Source: JADKIH01 sp031367345
Lineage (GTDB): Bacteria > Bacteroidota > Bacteroidia > AKYH767-A > 2013-40CM-41-45
Reading direction: 5' to 3'
Length of the DNA stretch: 45,022 nt
Assembly: GCA_031367345.1 (NCBI GenBank)
Contig: JANLPR010000039.1
Span: 1 to 45,022, forward strand
Shown here in pieces: positions 1 through 8,011 of this stretch (position 1 is the stretch's first letter; the number at the start of each line of letters is the position of its first letter). Under the pieces are notes generated by a model. That model was not told the origin of the DNA and made no database searches. It was given only the letters and a program-made list of their open reading frames with translations. A program made the position numbers and the translations under genes.

Positions 1-1254
1 CCAATTGTTGAAGCCGATGTAGATAATGTAACTGATACCGACCGGGGAACAACGATCAGTAAAAATGGTGCACGAGTGAGTACTATTGAACATGTGCTTG
101 CAGCTTTGGCTGGGCTGGAGTTAGATAATGTTTTGATGGAGATTGATGGTCCTGAGGTTCCGATCATGGATGGGAGTTCAAAACCATTTATCGAACTTTT
201 AGAAAAAGCAGGAAAGGTTGATCAAAATGAAGAGCGACATTATTATGCGTTAAGCGAAAATATTTCGTACGAAGATCCTACTCGTAAAACGGAAATGTTA
301 GCTGTTCCCAGTGAAGATTTTCGTATTACTGTAATGGTAGATTATAATAGCGATCTATTAGGAACGCAGCATGCTACCTTGTATAATATTGGTGAGTTTA
401 AAAAAGAAATAAGTGATAGCAGAACGTTTTGCTTCCTTCACGAATTAGAAATGTTGCTCGATCACAATCTTATTAAAGGTGGCGATATTAATAATGCAAT
501 TGTAGTAGTCGACAAACCGGTTTCTCCGGAAAAGTTAGCTCATCTGGCAAAAATATTTAATAAAGAAAAAGTAACAGCTGAACGTGGATTTTTAAATAAT
601 GTTCAGTTGCGTTTTCAAAATGAGCCGGCTCGTCATAAACTATTAGATATTGTTGGCGATCTAGCTTTAGTAGGAGCACCATTGAAAGGTCACATACTTG
701 CTGCTCGTCCGGGTCATGTTGCCAATGTTGAGTTTGCCAGAAAAATAAAAGAACTTATGAAGCGCGATCGTTTTAAAGAACGTGCTCCAAAATATGATGC
801 TTCTGCAAAACCATTGCTCGATATCAATGGAATCATGCGTTACCTTCCACATCGGCCACCATTTTTATTTGTAGATAAAATTATTCATCTTACAGATAAA
901 GAAGTAGTAGGTGTTAAAAATGTGACGATGAATGAATGGTTTTTTCCGGGGCATTTTCCTGGATCGCCTGTATTTCCGGGCGTCATTCAAATTGAAGCAA
1001 TGGCTCAGGTAGGAGGAATATTGGTGTTGAATACTGTTCCCGATCCGGAAAACTATCTGACTTATTTTATGAAGATAGATAATACGAAATTCAGAGGGAT
1101 GGTTAGTCCGGGCGATACCATGTTGTTTCACCTCGAATTAATAACTCCAATCAGACGAGGAATTTGTCACATGAGAGGAAAAGCTTTTGTCGGTGACAAA
1201 ATAGTAATGGAATCAGAAATGATGGCGCAGATCGTTCGGCGCGATAAAAAATAA
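1..1254 (+). CDS. lpxC/fabZ: Bifunctional UDP-3-O-acyl-N-acetylglucosamine deacetylase / 3-hydroxyacyl-ACP dehydratase (LpxC-FabZ fusion), 5' truncated
   Basis: The frame is open from base 1, and its first codons (PIVEADVDNVTDTDRGTT) already match LpxC, so the start lies left of the window. The GTG at 76 is internal. The LpxC half shows the zinc/active-site segments: STIEHVLAAL, then RHKLLDIVGDLAL, then GHILAARPGHVAN. LpxC performs the committed deacetylation of lipid A synthesis. From about base 830 a FabZ hot-dog domain follows, with the catalytic His in YLPHRPPFLFVDKI and the catalytic Glu in FPGVIQIEAMAQVGG; it dehydrates 3-hydroxyacyl-ACP in fatty acid synthesis. The fusion is typical of Bacteroidota. 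lpxA follows after 13 bp, so the two are probably co-transcribed. Product assignment is firm; only the N-terminus is missing. Confidence 0.96.
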   Translation, partial: PIVEADVDNVTDTDRGTTISKNGARVSTIEHVLAALAGLELDNVLMEIDGPEVPIMDGSSKPFIELLEKAGKVDQNEERHYYALSENISYEDPTRKTEMLAVPSEDFRITVMVDYNSDLLGTQHATLYNIGEFKKEISDSRTFCFLHELEMLLDHNLIKGGDINNAIVVVDKPVSPEKLAHLAKIFNKEKVTAERGFLNNVQLRFQNEPARHKLLDIVGDLALVGAPLKGHILAARPGHVANVEFARKIKELMKRDRFKERAPKYDASAKPLLDINGIMRYLPHRPPFLFVDKIIHLTDKEVVGVKNVTMNEWFFPGHFPGSPVFPGVIQIEAMAQVGGILVLNTVPDPENYLTYFMKIDNTKFRGMVSPGDTMLFHLELITPIRRGICHMRGKAFVGDKIVMESEMMAQIVRRDKK

Positions 1255-1267
1255 TCAGCTCCGCTTT

Positions 1268-2053
1268 ATGAGCAATTTAGTAAGCATACATCCCGGAGCA
1301 ATCATTGGTAAAAATGTTACCATCGATCCTTTTACCATGATTCACGACGATGTAATTATCGGCGATGACTCATGGATTGGAAGCAATGTGACCATTTTCC
1401 CTGGTGCGCGTATTGGAAAAAATTGTAAAATTTTTCCGGGTGCAGTAATTTCTGCAGTGCCACAAGATTTAAAATTTTCAGGAGAGGCAACAACGGCAGA
1501 GATTGGCGATAACACTGTGATTCGAGAATGCGTAACAATTAACAGAGGAACGAAAGCACTAGGCAAAACAGTTATTGGTTCCGATAATTTATTAATGGCT
1601 TATGTGCATGTAGCTCACGATTGCGTAGTTGGGAATCATTGTATACTTGCCAATGGAGTAACATTGGCCGGGCATATTACGATAGAAGATTTTGCAATCA
1701 TTGGTGGACTTTCAGCCATTCATCAATTTGTTCGTATTGGTTCGCACGTTATGATAAGCGGAGGCTCGCTGGTGCGGAAAGATGTTCCGCCATTTGTAAA
1801 AGCAGCACATGAACCATTGTCGTATGTTGGAATAAATGCAGTAGGACTTCGCCGACGTGGTTTTTCACCAGATAAAATTTCAGAGATTCAAAATATTTAC
1901 CGTATTCTTTTTGTGCAAGGGTTGAGTAACACTCATGCACTTGAAGCATTGAATACACAAATAGCGCCGAGTGAAGAGCGAGATCAAGTATTGAATTTTG
2001 TTCGGAGTTCTTCTCGGGGAATTATGAAAGGCTATAGTCACGACGAAGATTAA
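1268..2053 (+). CDS. lpxA: Acyl-ACP--UDP-N-acetylglucosamine O-acyltransferase (LpxA)
   Basis: Catalyses the first step of lipid A synthesis, moving a 3-hydroxyacyl chain from ACP to UDP-GlcNAc in the cytosol. The 261-residue length is normal for LpxA. The N-terminal two thirds are hexapeptide repeats of a left-handed beta-helix (for example IHPGAIIGKNVTID and IGDDSWIGSNVTIFPGA). The catalytic-His segment HVAHDCVVGNHCILANG lies near residue 120, followed by LAGHITIEDFAIIGG and QFVRIGSHVMISGGS. The C-terminal helical part (GLRRRGFSPDKISEI) is also standard. It lies 13 bp after lpxC/fabZ, giving three early lipid A/fatty acid functions in one transcription unit. No irregularity seen. Confidence 0.97.
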   Translation: MSNLVSIHPGAIIGKNVTIDPFTMIHDDVIIGDDSWIGSNVTIFPGARIGKNCKIFPGAVISAVPQDLKFSGEATTAEIGDNTVIRECVTINRGTKALGKTVIGSDNLLMAYVHVAHDCVVGNHCILANGVTLAGHITIEDFAIIGGLSAIHQFVRIGSHVMISGGSLVRKDVPPFVKAAHEPLSYVGINAVGLRRRGFSPDKISEIQNIYRILFVQGLSNTHALEALNTQIAPSEERDQVLNFVRSSSRGIMKGYSHDED

Positions 2054-2063
2054 TAAATTAGCA

Positions 2064-2684
2064 GTGACGATCAACGTACATAACGCCGGTAAAAAATTTT
2101 ACAGAGAGTGGATTTTCCGAAAATTGGAGCTTACGCTCAAGAAGGGATCCAAGTGTGTAATTTTAGGACCGAATGGTTCGGGAAAATCAACATTACTTCA
2201 GATCTTATCAGGTGCAGTAGGACTTAATGAAGGAGAGATAAAATTTTTTATTGAAGAAAAACTGATAGACGAAGAGGAAGTATATAACTATGTTTCTGTT
2301 TGTGCTCCTTATCTGGAATTGATTGAAGAGTTTACGTTCAGAGAGATCATTCGTTTTCATTTTAAGTTTAAGAAAATAGTAAATGGGTTTTCGGAAGCAG
2401 ATGTATTGCGTATATCAGGGATGGAAAATAGTGCGGATAAAGTAATGCGTTTTTTTTCGAGTGGAATGAAACAGCGAGCGAAATTGACGCTTGCAATTTT
2501 ATCGGATGTTCCATTGTTATTACTCGATGAGCCATGCAGTAATTTAGATCGGTCGGTAGTTTTTTGGTATCAGAAAATGATCAGTGATTATGCGATGAAT
2601 AGAACAATTATTGTGGCATCAAACCATCAGGAAGAAGAATATTTGTTTTGCGATGAAAAAATTTCCGTTGATACTTTTAAATAA
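2064..2684 (+). CDS. ABC transporter ATP-binding protein, orphan
   Basis: A 206-residue nucleotide-binding subunit. It has Walker A GPNGSGKST (residues 35-43), a degenerate signature FSSGMKQR (131-138) in place of LSGGQ, Walker B LLLLDEP (151-157), D-loop CSNLD and the switch His in ASNH (185-188). The GTG at 2064 is chosen because no in-frame ATG lies upstream and MTINVHNAGKKFYREWIF aligns with the usual start of such proteins. No permease gene is adjacent, so the transported substrate cannot be inferred. The SSGMKQ signature resembles ATPases of ABC-2 type exporters. It lies between lpxA and tsaE with gaps of 10 and 5 bp, consistent with one operon. Confidence 0.88.
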   Translation: MTINVHNAGKKFYREWIFRKLELTLKKGSKCVILGPNGSGKSTLLQILSGAVGLNEGEIKFFIEEKLIDEEEVYNYVSVCAPYLELIEEFTFREIIRFHFKFKKIVNGFSEADVLRISGMENSADKVMRFFSSGMKQRAKLTLAILSDVPLLLLDEPCSNLDRSVVFWYQKMISDYAMNRTIIVASNHQEEEYLFCDEKISVDTFK

Positions 2685-2689
2685 TCAGA

Positions 2690-3109
2690 ATGGAAGAGTA
2701 TTTAATTGAAACGGAAACTGATTTGAAGGTGCTTGCGCCTAAGCTGATAAAATTTGCACAGGAAGAAAAAGTGTGGATATTTAAAGGGGAAATGGGAGCA
2801 GGTAAGACTACATTTATCAGAAACATTTGTGAAGTTTTGGAAGTTCAGGAAAACGTTAGTAGTCCAACGTTCTCTTTAATCAATGAATATAGCTGTAAAA
2901 ACGGCGAAAAAGTGTATCATTTCGATTTCTACCGAATAAATACGCCGAAGGAAGCGGTTGATATCGGTTGTGAAGAATATTTTTATAGTGGGTCAATTTG
3001 TATGATTGAATGGCCGGAAAAAATTTTAAATTTATTGCCCGAACAATTCGTAATGATTACGATTGTTGACAAAGACGGAAAAAGACAGATTCAATTTTCT
3101 CATGGTTGA
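2690..3109 (+). CDS. tsaE: tRNA threonylcarbamoyladenosine biosynthesis ATPase TsaE
   Basis: TsaE is the ATPase that works with TsaB and TsaD to place the threonylcarbamoyl group on A37 of ANN-decoding tRNAs (t6A). At 139 residues the length is normal. Walker A is GEMGAGKTT (residues 33-41); the family segments VSSPTFSLINEY and YHFDFYRI follow, and MIEWPEKI supplies the Walker B-like acidic residue. The 3' end overlaps the ATG of the next gene by 8 bp, suggesting translational coupling. The partner tsaC, which makes the threonylcarbamoyl-AMP substrate, is encoded in this window at 37077-37652. Confidence 0.95.
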   Translation: MEEYLIETETDLKVLAPKLIKFAQEEKVWIFKGEMGAGKTTFIRNICEVLEVQENVSSPTFSLINEYSCKNGEKVYHFDFYRINTPKEAVDIGCEEYFYSGSICMIEWPEKILNLLPEQFVMITIVDKDGKRQIQFSHG

Positions 3110-4322
3110 AAGACAAGTTACAGCATCATTGGCCGCCTCAGCAGCCTTAATGCCTAAAGAGGCAATGCTTGAAGTTAAAAAGCAGAGCAAACATTTATAC
3201 ATTGGCATTCCAAAGGAAATATCTTTTCAGGAAAACAGAGTTCCATTGATTCCTGAGTCCGTTTCGTTATTAGTGAATAACGGTCATCAAATCGTTGTTG
3301 AGTCGGGTGCGGGCGCTGCCTCTAAGATTGAAGATTCAGACTTCAGTGAGGCAGGCGCACAAATAGCATATTCAACGGAAGAAGTTTATAAGGCAGATAT
3401 AATTTTAAAAGTAGCTCCACCTTCTATAGAAGAGTTAGAATATTTGCAGCACCGACAAACACTAATTTCTATTTTGCAAATGAGCATGCAGAATACGGAA
3501 TATATAAAAGCACTTTCTGCAAAAAAAATAAATGGAATAGGCTACGAGTTTATTCATGATGAAAGAGGAGTGTATCCAATTATTCAAGCTATGAGTGAGA
3601 TCGTAGGTAATTCTAGTATCTTGATAGCAGCAGAATATTTAAGTAATGCGTTCAATGGTAAAGGAGAATTGCTTGGTGGAGTTGCCGGTATTCCCCCGAC
3701 TTCGGTAGTGATTATAGGAGCAGGAACAGTAGGTGAATATGCAGCAAGAGCAGCAATGGGCTTAGGTGCGATGGTAAAAATATTTGACAACTCTATTCAT
3801 CGTTTAAGAAGACTTCAAAATCGATTGGGAAGAAGAGTTTTTACGTCGATGCTTGTTCCAAAAATATTATTGAATGAATTGAAGACAGCCGACGTTGCTA
3901 TAGGCGCATTAAGAGCGAGTGAAGGTAGAACGCCAATTGTTGTGACAGAAGAAATGGTTTCTGAAATGCGAGTCGGTTCAGTAATCGTTGATGTAAGTAT
4001 TGACCAAGGTGGATGTTTTGAAACTTCAGAAGTAACGAATCATTTGCAACCGGTTTTTAAAAAATACGGAGTAGTTCACTATTGTGTTCCAAATATTGCA
4101 TCACGTGTAAGTAGAACTGCATCAACTGCACTGAGCAATATTTTTACTCAAATTTTATTATCTGCTGCCGAAGAAGGTGGATTTGAAGAAGTGGTTTGGA
4201 AAGATCTTTCGGTAAGAAATGGAGTTTATATGTACAATGGAGCTATTACAAATAGATACATTGCAGAGACATGCCGTTTACCTTACAAGGATCTTGATTT
4301 GTTACGAGCTGCTCGTATGTAA
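3102..4322 (+). CDS. ald: Alanine dehydrogenase
   Basis: NAD-dependent enzyme interconverting L-alanine and pyruvate plus ammonia. The N-terminal catalytic domain carries IGIPKEISFQENRVPLIPES with its substrate-binding Arg/Lys. The Rossmann domain is clear (VVIIGAGTVGEYAARAAMGLGA), followed by RRLQNRLGRR and DVSIDQGGCFETSE. The ATG at 3102 is preferred over a TTG at 3063: it gives 406 residues and an 8-bp stop/start overlap with tsaE. About 30 extra N-terminal residues (ASLAASAALMPKEAM) precede the region shared with the classical shorter Bacillus-type enzymes. A role in the tsaE operon is not obvious. The related family NAD(P) transhydrogenase alpha is less likely given the full-length match. 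Confidence 0.93.
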   Translation: MVERQVTASLAASAALMPKEAMLEVKKQSKHLYIGIPKEISFQENRVPLIPESVSLLVNNGHQIVVESGAGAASKIEDSDFSEAGAQIAYSTEEVYKADIILKVAPPSIEELEYLQHRQTLISILQMSMQNTEYIKALSAKKINGIGYEFIHDERGVYPIIQAMSEIVGNSSILIAAEYLSNAFNGKGELLGGVAGIPPTSVVIIGAGTVGEYAARAAMGLGAMVKIFDNSIHRLRRLQNRLGRRVFTSMLVPKILLNELKTADVAIGALRASEGRTPIVVTEEMVSEMRVGSVIVDVSIDQGGCFETSEVTNHLQPVFKKYGVVHYCVPNIASRVSRTASTALSNIFTQILLSAAEEGGFEEVVWKDLSVRNGVYMYNGAITNRYIAETCRLPYKDLDLLRAARM

Positions 4323-4370
4323 ATCAAAGTTTATTTGCGTGATAAAATACTTTATCCAAAAATGGATTTA

Positions 4371-5552
4371 TTATTTCAGCGCTTGTCTTCTTTTTTTCTC
4401 CTGAATTATAAGTGCTAATTCTCTTCCTGTTTGTCCGGCTACTGAAGTATTTTCTTGAGCGCGACGAATTAAATAAGGGAGCACACCAGTCACAGGACCA
4501 TACGGAACATATTTACAAACGTTGTATCCTTTGTTCGCTAGGTTGTAACTAATATGATCACTCATGCCATAGAGCTGAGAGAACCAGATGTGCGGATGAT
4601 TTACAGATATGTTTTTTTCATTCATCCATTCCGCTAGATTTAAATTACTTTGCTCGTTATGCGATCCGCAAATCACCGACATATTCTCGATATTATCAAT
4701 ACAGATTTTTAAAGCAGCATTGTAGTGAGTGTCGGTCTGTTCTTTTGTAGCATGGATAGGAGAAATGTAATTATTTTTTTCAGCTCTTGCTCTCTCTTTT
4801 TCCATGTATGCACCGCGAACAATTTTATATCCTGCTTTGTAACCAAATTGTTTCGCATGTTCTAGGTTATCTTTCAAAAAGGATAGTCGGTCGGTACGAT
4901 ACATTTGCAGCGTGTTGTAGATGATAACTTTTTCTTTGTTGAACTTTTTCATCATCTCCAAAGCAACTTCGTCGATCACGTCTTGAATCCAACTTTCTTC
5001 TGCATCAATAAAAAGAGGGACACCAGCTTCAAATCCAGATCTACAAATTTTTTCTATACGGTCAACAAATTTTTTGAATTCTTCTTTTTCCGGTTCAGTT
5101 AAATCGAAGCCATTGTTTTTTTTCTCCAGCAAAGCGAATCGTGCAAATCCCGTAGGTTTAAAAACGGAGAATGGGATATGAGTATCATTCTTTGCGCGAT
5201 GAATGGTTGCAATGGTTTCGTTTAATGCATCATCAAAATCTTTTTCAGATTCTTTTCCTTCAACGGAATAATCAAGAATTGTTCCGATATTATATTTTCC
5301 TAAATTTTCGATAGTAGATTTGCAATCTTCTATTGTTTCGCCGCCACAAAAATGTTTGAATATTGTGGCTCTTATCAATCCTTTTATTGGAAGATGAGTC
5401 CACAAAGCAAAGTCAACCAACGGCGGACTAATTTTCACCAGTCCATTAAAACTAATCAATTTAAAAAGCCAATATGCGCGATTAAGATCACCGTTACTTT
5501 TGGCGCTGAAGGCAATTTGTGTGTCGTCGAAGGAAACGAGATGGTCTTTCAT
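4371..5552 (-). CDS. Proline dehydrogenase (PRODH), stand-alone
   Basis: FAD-dependent oxidation of proline to pyrroline-5-carboxylate, the first step of proline catabolism, feeding electrons to quinone. The 393-residue protein is a PRODH TIM barrel without a fused P5C dehydrogenase domain, the arrangement usual outside proteobacterial PutA. Conserved parts are KPTGFAR, YKIVRGAYMEKER, the His-containing ICGSHNEQSN, and the C-terminal KYVPYGPVTGVLPYLIRRAQEN with the substrate-binding Tyr and paired Arg. It is convergent with ald (48-bp gap) and divergent from the shikimate genes. A very good promoter match lies immediately upstream (5563-5592). Confidence 0.93.
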   Translation of the reverse strand: MKDHLVSFDDTQIAFSAKSNGDLNRAYWLFKLISFNGLVKISPPLVDFALWTHLPIKGLIRATIFKHFCGGETIEDCKSTIENLGKYNIGTILDYSVEGKESEKDFDDALNETIATIHRAKNDTHIPFSVFKPTGFARFALLEKKNNGFDLTEPEKEEFKKFVDRIEKICRSGFEAGVPLFIDAEESWIQDVIDEVALEMMKKFNKEKVIIYNTLQMYRTDRLSFLKDNLEHAKQFGYKAGYKIVRGAYMEKERARAEKNNYISPIHATKEQTDTHYNAALKICIDNIENMSVICGSHNEQSNLNLAEWMNEKNISVNHPHIWFSQLYGMSDHISYNLANKGYNVCKYVPYGPVTGVLPYLIRRAQENTSVAGQTGRELALIIQEKKRRQALK

Positions 5553-5562
5553 AGATGGACTG

Positions 5563-5592
5563 CAAACCTACACAATAAGAGTGAAAATTCAA
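5563..5592 (-). promoter_or_regulatory. Bacteroidota-type promoter for proline dehydrogenase
   Basis: On the minus strand, TTG (5590-5592) is followed by 19 bases and then TAGGTTTG (5563-5570), an exact fit to the TAnnTTTG -7 element with -33 spacing typical of the phylum. Only 10 bases separate the box from the start codon at 5552, so the expected leader is very short. Predicted from sequence only. Confidence 0.55.
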
Positions 5593-5766
5593 GTTGTGGC
5601 AGTTAGATTATTTGTATGAAAAGAATAAAATTGAGGTGGGCGAAGAACGATAATTTCATTGCTTTATAAGAATTATTTTACTGGAATACAAGAAAGTACC
5701 GTAATGAAATTGGTAGTTTTTAGCTCGTTTAATTTACTGATTTCAATAAACAAGAGAGCCGCTCGA

Positions 5767-5800
5767 TTTGTTGAATAGATAATAATTAACTATATCTTTA
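5767..5800 (+). promoter_or_regulatory. Probable promoter of the shikimate operon
   Basis: TTTGTTG (5767-5773) lies 19 bases before TATCTTTA (5793-5800), which matches TAnnTTTG except for the last base. The box ends 8 bases before the ATG at 5809, so the transcript would have almost no leader. The rest of the 256-bp divergent gap (5553-5808) shows nothing else I recognise. Confidence 0.4.
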
Positions 5801-5808
5801 CAGCTCAT

Positions 5809-6906
5809 ATGGTACCAGCACAAATTGTTTCTGCTTCTCTTGGTCAGTGGCCTTTTCCACTTAGTCGGCCTATAATTATTTCCGGCCCTTGTGGCGTAGA
5901 ATCGGAAGAACAAATACTAAATACGGCATCTGAGTTAGCGAAATTAAAAATTCAATTATTGCGTGGAGGAATTTGGAAGCCACGTACACGTCCTGATTCA
6001 TTTCAAGGAATCGGCTCGGAAGGTTTACGTTGGTTGAAGAATGCAGGGATTATGAATAATCTTCCGGTAACTGTTGAAGTAGCCAATCCAAAACATGTTG
6101 AAGAAGCGCTGAAAGCAAAAATTGATGTATTGTGGATCGGAGCAAGGACTACAGTCAATCCATTTTTAGTCCAGGAAATTGCGGATGCCTTAAGAGGCGT
6201 CGACATTCCGGTGATGGTGAAAAATCCGATTAATCCGGAATTAGAATTATGGATTGGAGCATTTGAACGACTGAATCGTTCCGGGATTACTCGGTTGATG
6301 GCGATACATAGAGGTTTTTCTACGTTTGCAAAAAGTAAATATAGGAATGCCCCCAATTGGCAAATCCCGATTGAGCTAAAGCGTCGCTTTCCTGAGCTTC
6401 CTTTAATTTGTGATCCAAGTCATATAGCCGGCGATCGGTCTCTAATTCCATTCTTAGCTCAAAACGCATTAGATTTAAATTACGACGGACTAATGATTGA
6501 GTCGCACATTTATCCTGAAGAAGCAAAAAGTGATAAAGAGCAACAGCTGAGTCCGGCAGAGTTGAAAGATTTATTAGGCGAATTAATAGTTCGACAAGCT
6601 GTAGTTAGTGATGTGATGTTTCTCAATTTGTTGGAAGAACTAAGAGATAGAATTGATACAATCGATGAGAAGATTTTAATATTGATGGCGGAAAGAATGT
6701 CGGTAGCTCGTGAGATTGGTCAATATAAAAAGGAAAACAATATGACAATTTTGCAAGTGCAACGATGGAATGAAATATTAACATCGCGCTCGAAGTCAGG
6801 AGAAATGAAAGAGATGGGTAGCGATTTCATAGTTAAGTTATATGAGTTAATTCACCAGGAGTCGATTCGTCAGCAAACAGAAGTGATGAATCTTGTTCGG
6901 AGTTAA
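5809..6906 (+). CDS. Bifunctional 3-deoxy-7-phosphoheptulonate synthase / chorismate mutase (type II)
   Basis: The N-terminal part (about residues 20-260) is a class I DAHP synthase of the KDO8P-synthase-like subfamily: IIISGPCGVESEEQ, RGGIWKPRTRPDSFQG, VMVKNPINPE, HRGF, and metal-binding DPSHIAGDR and MIESHI. It condenses PEP and erythrose-4-phosphate to open the shikimate pathway. The C-terminal 90 residues are an AroQ-type chorismate mutase (LRDRIDTIDEKILILMAERM, then REIGQYKKENN), which likely also acts as an allosteric domain, as known for such fusions. Family members more often read GPCSAESEEQ, so the GV in GPCGVES is a small deviation. aroB and aroA follow, forming a shikimate block. 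Confidence 0.93.
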   Translation: MVPAQIVSASLGQWPFPLSRPIIISGPCGVESEEQILNTASELAKLKIQLLRGGIWKPRTRPDSFQGIGSEGLRWLKNAGIMNNLPVTVEVANPKHVEEALKAKIDVLWIGARTTVNPFLVQEIADALRGVDIPVMVKNPINPELELWIGAFERLNRSGITRLMAIHRGFSTFAKSKYRNAPNWQIPIELKRRFPELPLICDPSHIAGDRSLIPFLAQNALDLNYDGLMIESHIYPEEAKSDKEQQLSPAELKDLLGELIVRQAVVSDVMFLNLLEELRDRIDTIDEKILILMAERMSVAREIGQYKKENNMTILQVQRWNEILTSRSKSGEMKEMGSDFIVKLYELIHQESIRQQTEVMNLVRS

Positions 6907-6939
6907 CTAGCTTTTTTAAACCCCACAATTATTACCCAC

Positions 6940-8010
6940 ATGAGATTAAACTCAGATCTTTATAATGTTTATTTTGGAAGAGAATCGCTGCCACTTATTG
7001 GCAAGGCGATTGTTGACAATAAATATAGCAATGTCTTTATTTTGTGCGACAGTACTACTGAAGAGTTGTGCCTTCCGCATTTTATAGAATCATCGGAATT
7101 GGAAAGTGCCGGTATCTTAATCATTGAGCCGGGCGAAAGCAGTAAGACGATGGAGACCATAAGTGATATGTGTCAGTCGTTGTTAACAGAAAATGCAGAC
7201 AGAAAAACATTACTTATCAATTTAGGAGGCGGAGTAGTTTGTGATGTTGGAGGTTTTTCGGCCTCTATTTATAATCGAGGTATAGATTTTATAAATGTCC
7301 CTACAACTTTATTGGCGATGGTCGACGCCTCAATTGGCGGCAAAACAGGAGTTAATTTAAACAATGTGAAAAATGCAGTTGGGGCTTTCATTGCACCACA
7401 TTCGGTTTATGTTGACGCTGAGTTTTTGAATACGTTAGATGAGGATGAATTTAAGTCAGGTTTCGCGGAAATAATAAAACACGCATTAATTGTCGACGAA
7501 AAATATTGGCAGATAATCTCGTCAATTACTGATTTGATGATTATAGAAAATTTGATAAGCATTATTCATCGTTCAATTGAAATAAAATTGAGTATCTCAT
7601 CACAGGACTTCAGAGATACGGGTTTTAGAAAAATATTAAATTTTGGACATACATTTGGACATGCTTATGAAAGTTCTTCTTTAAAAAGTGAAGGTCGCCA
7701 ATTAAAACACGGTCATGCAGTAGCATTAGGAATGATTGGCGAATTATTTTTATCAGCAAAACTTGCAGGATTTCCGGCAGAGAAATTAGAACGAGTAGTA
7801 GATTTTATCATCATGCACTTTGGGAAATCATTTATCAATATTAATGAAAATGAACTGGCGCACTATTTATTTAGCGATAAAAAGAATGAGAATGGCAAAG
7901 TAGGTTTTTATTTGTTGAGTGATATTGGAAAAGGAGCCGGTATGTTTTTTCCGGATGACGAAATTATTCATGAGGCATTGAAATTTACTTCGAGTATTAT
8001 CAACGAATAA
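6940..8010 (+). CDS. aroB: 3-dehydroquinate synthase
   Basis: Second shikimate step, converting DAHP to 3-dehydroquinate with NAD and a divalent metal. The 356-residue length is normal. Characteristic segments are the NAD-binding LGGGVVCDVGGF (residues 95-106), the loop PTTLLAMVDASIGGKTGVN (121-139), the metal-ligand Glu in GFAEIIKHALI (residue 177), and the metal/catalytic His motifs FGHTFGHAYE and KHGHAVALGM. It lies 33 bp after the DAHP synthase gene and 1 bp before aroA, so the three are very probably co-transcribed. Confidence 0.96.
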   Translation: MRLNSDLYNVYFGRESLPLIGKAIVDNKYSNVFILCDSTTEELCLPHFIESSELESAGILIIEPGESSKTMETISDMCQSLLTENADRKTLLINLGGGVVCDVGGFSASIYNRGIDFINVPTTLLAMVDASIGGKTGVNLNNVKNAVGAFIAPHSVYVDAEFLNTLDEDEFKSGFAEIIKHALIVDEKYWQIISSITDLMIIENLISIIHRSIEIKLSISSQDFRDTGFRKILNFGHTFGHAYESSSLKSEGRQLKHGHAVALGMIGELFLSAKLAGFPAEKLERVVDFIIMHFGKSFININENELAHYLFSDKKNENGKVGFYLLSDIGKGAGMFFPDDEIIHEALKFTSSIINE

Positions 8011-8011
8011 T

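Noticed and set aside
3063..3101. TTG start for alanine dehydrogenase
   Set aside because: It would overlap tsaE by 47 bp and add residues that do not resemble the family; the ATG at 3102 with an 8-bp overlap is better.
4341..4356. Small hairpin GATAAA-ATAC-TTTATC between ald and proline dehydrogenase
   Set aside because: Six AT pairs and no T tract; too weak to call a terminator.
5809..6906. KDO-8-phosphate synthase instead of DAHP synthase
   Set aside because: The fused chorismate mutase domain and the adjacent aroB and aroA identify it as the aromatic pathway enzyme.
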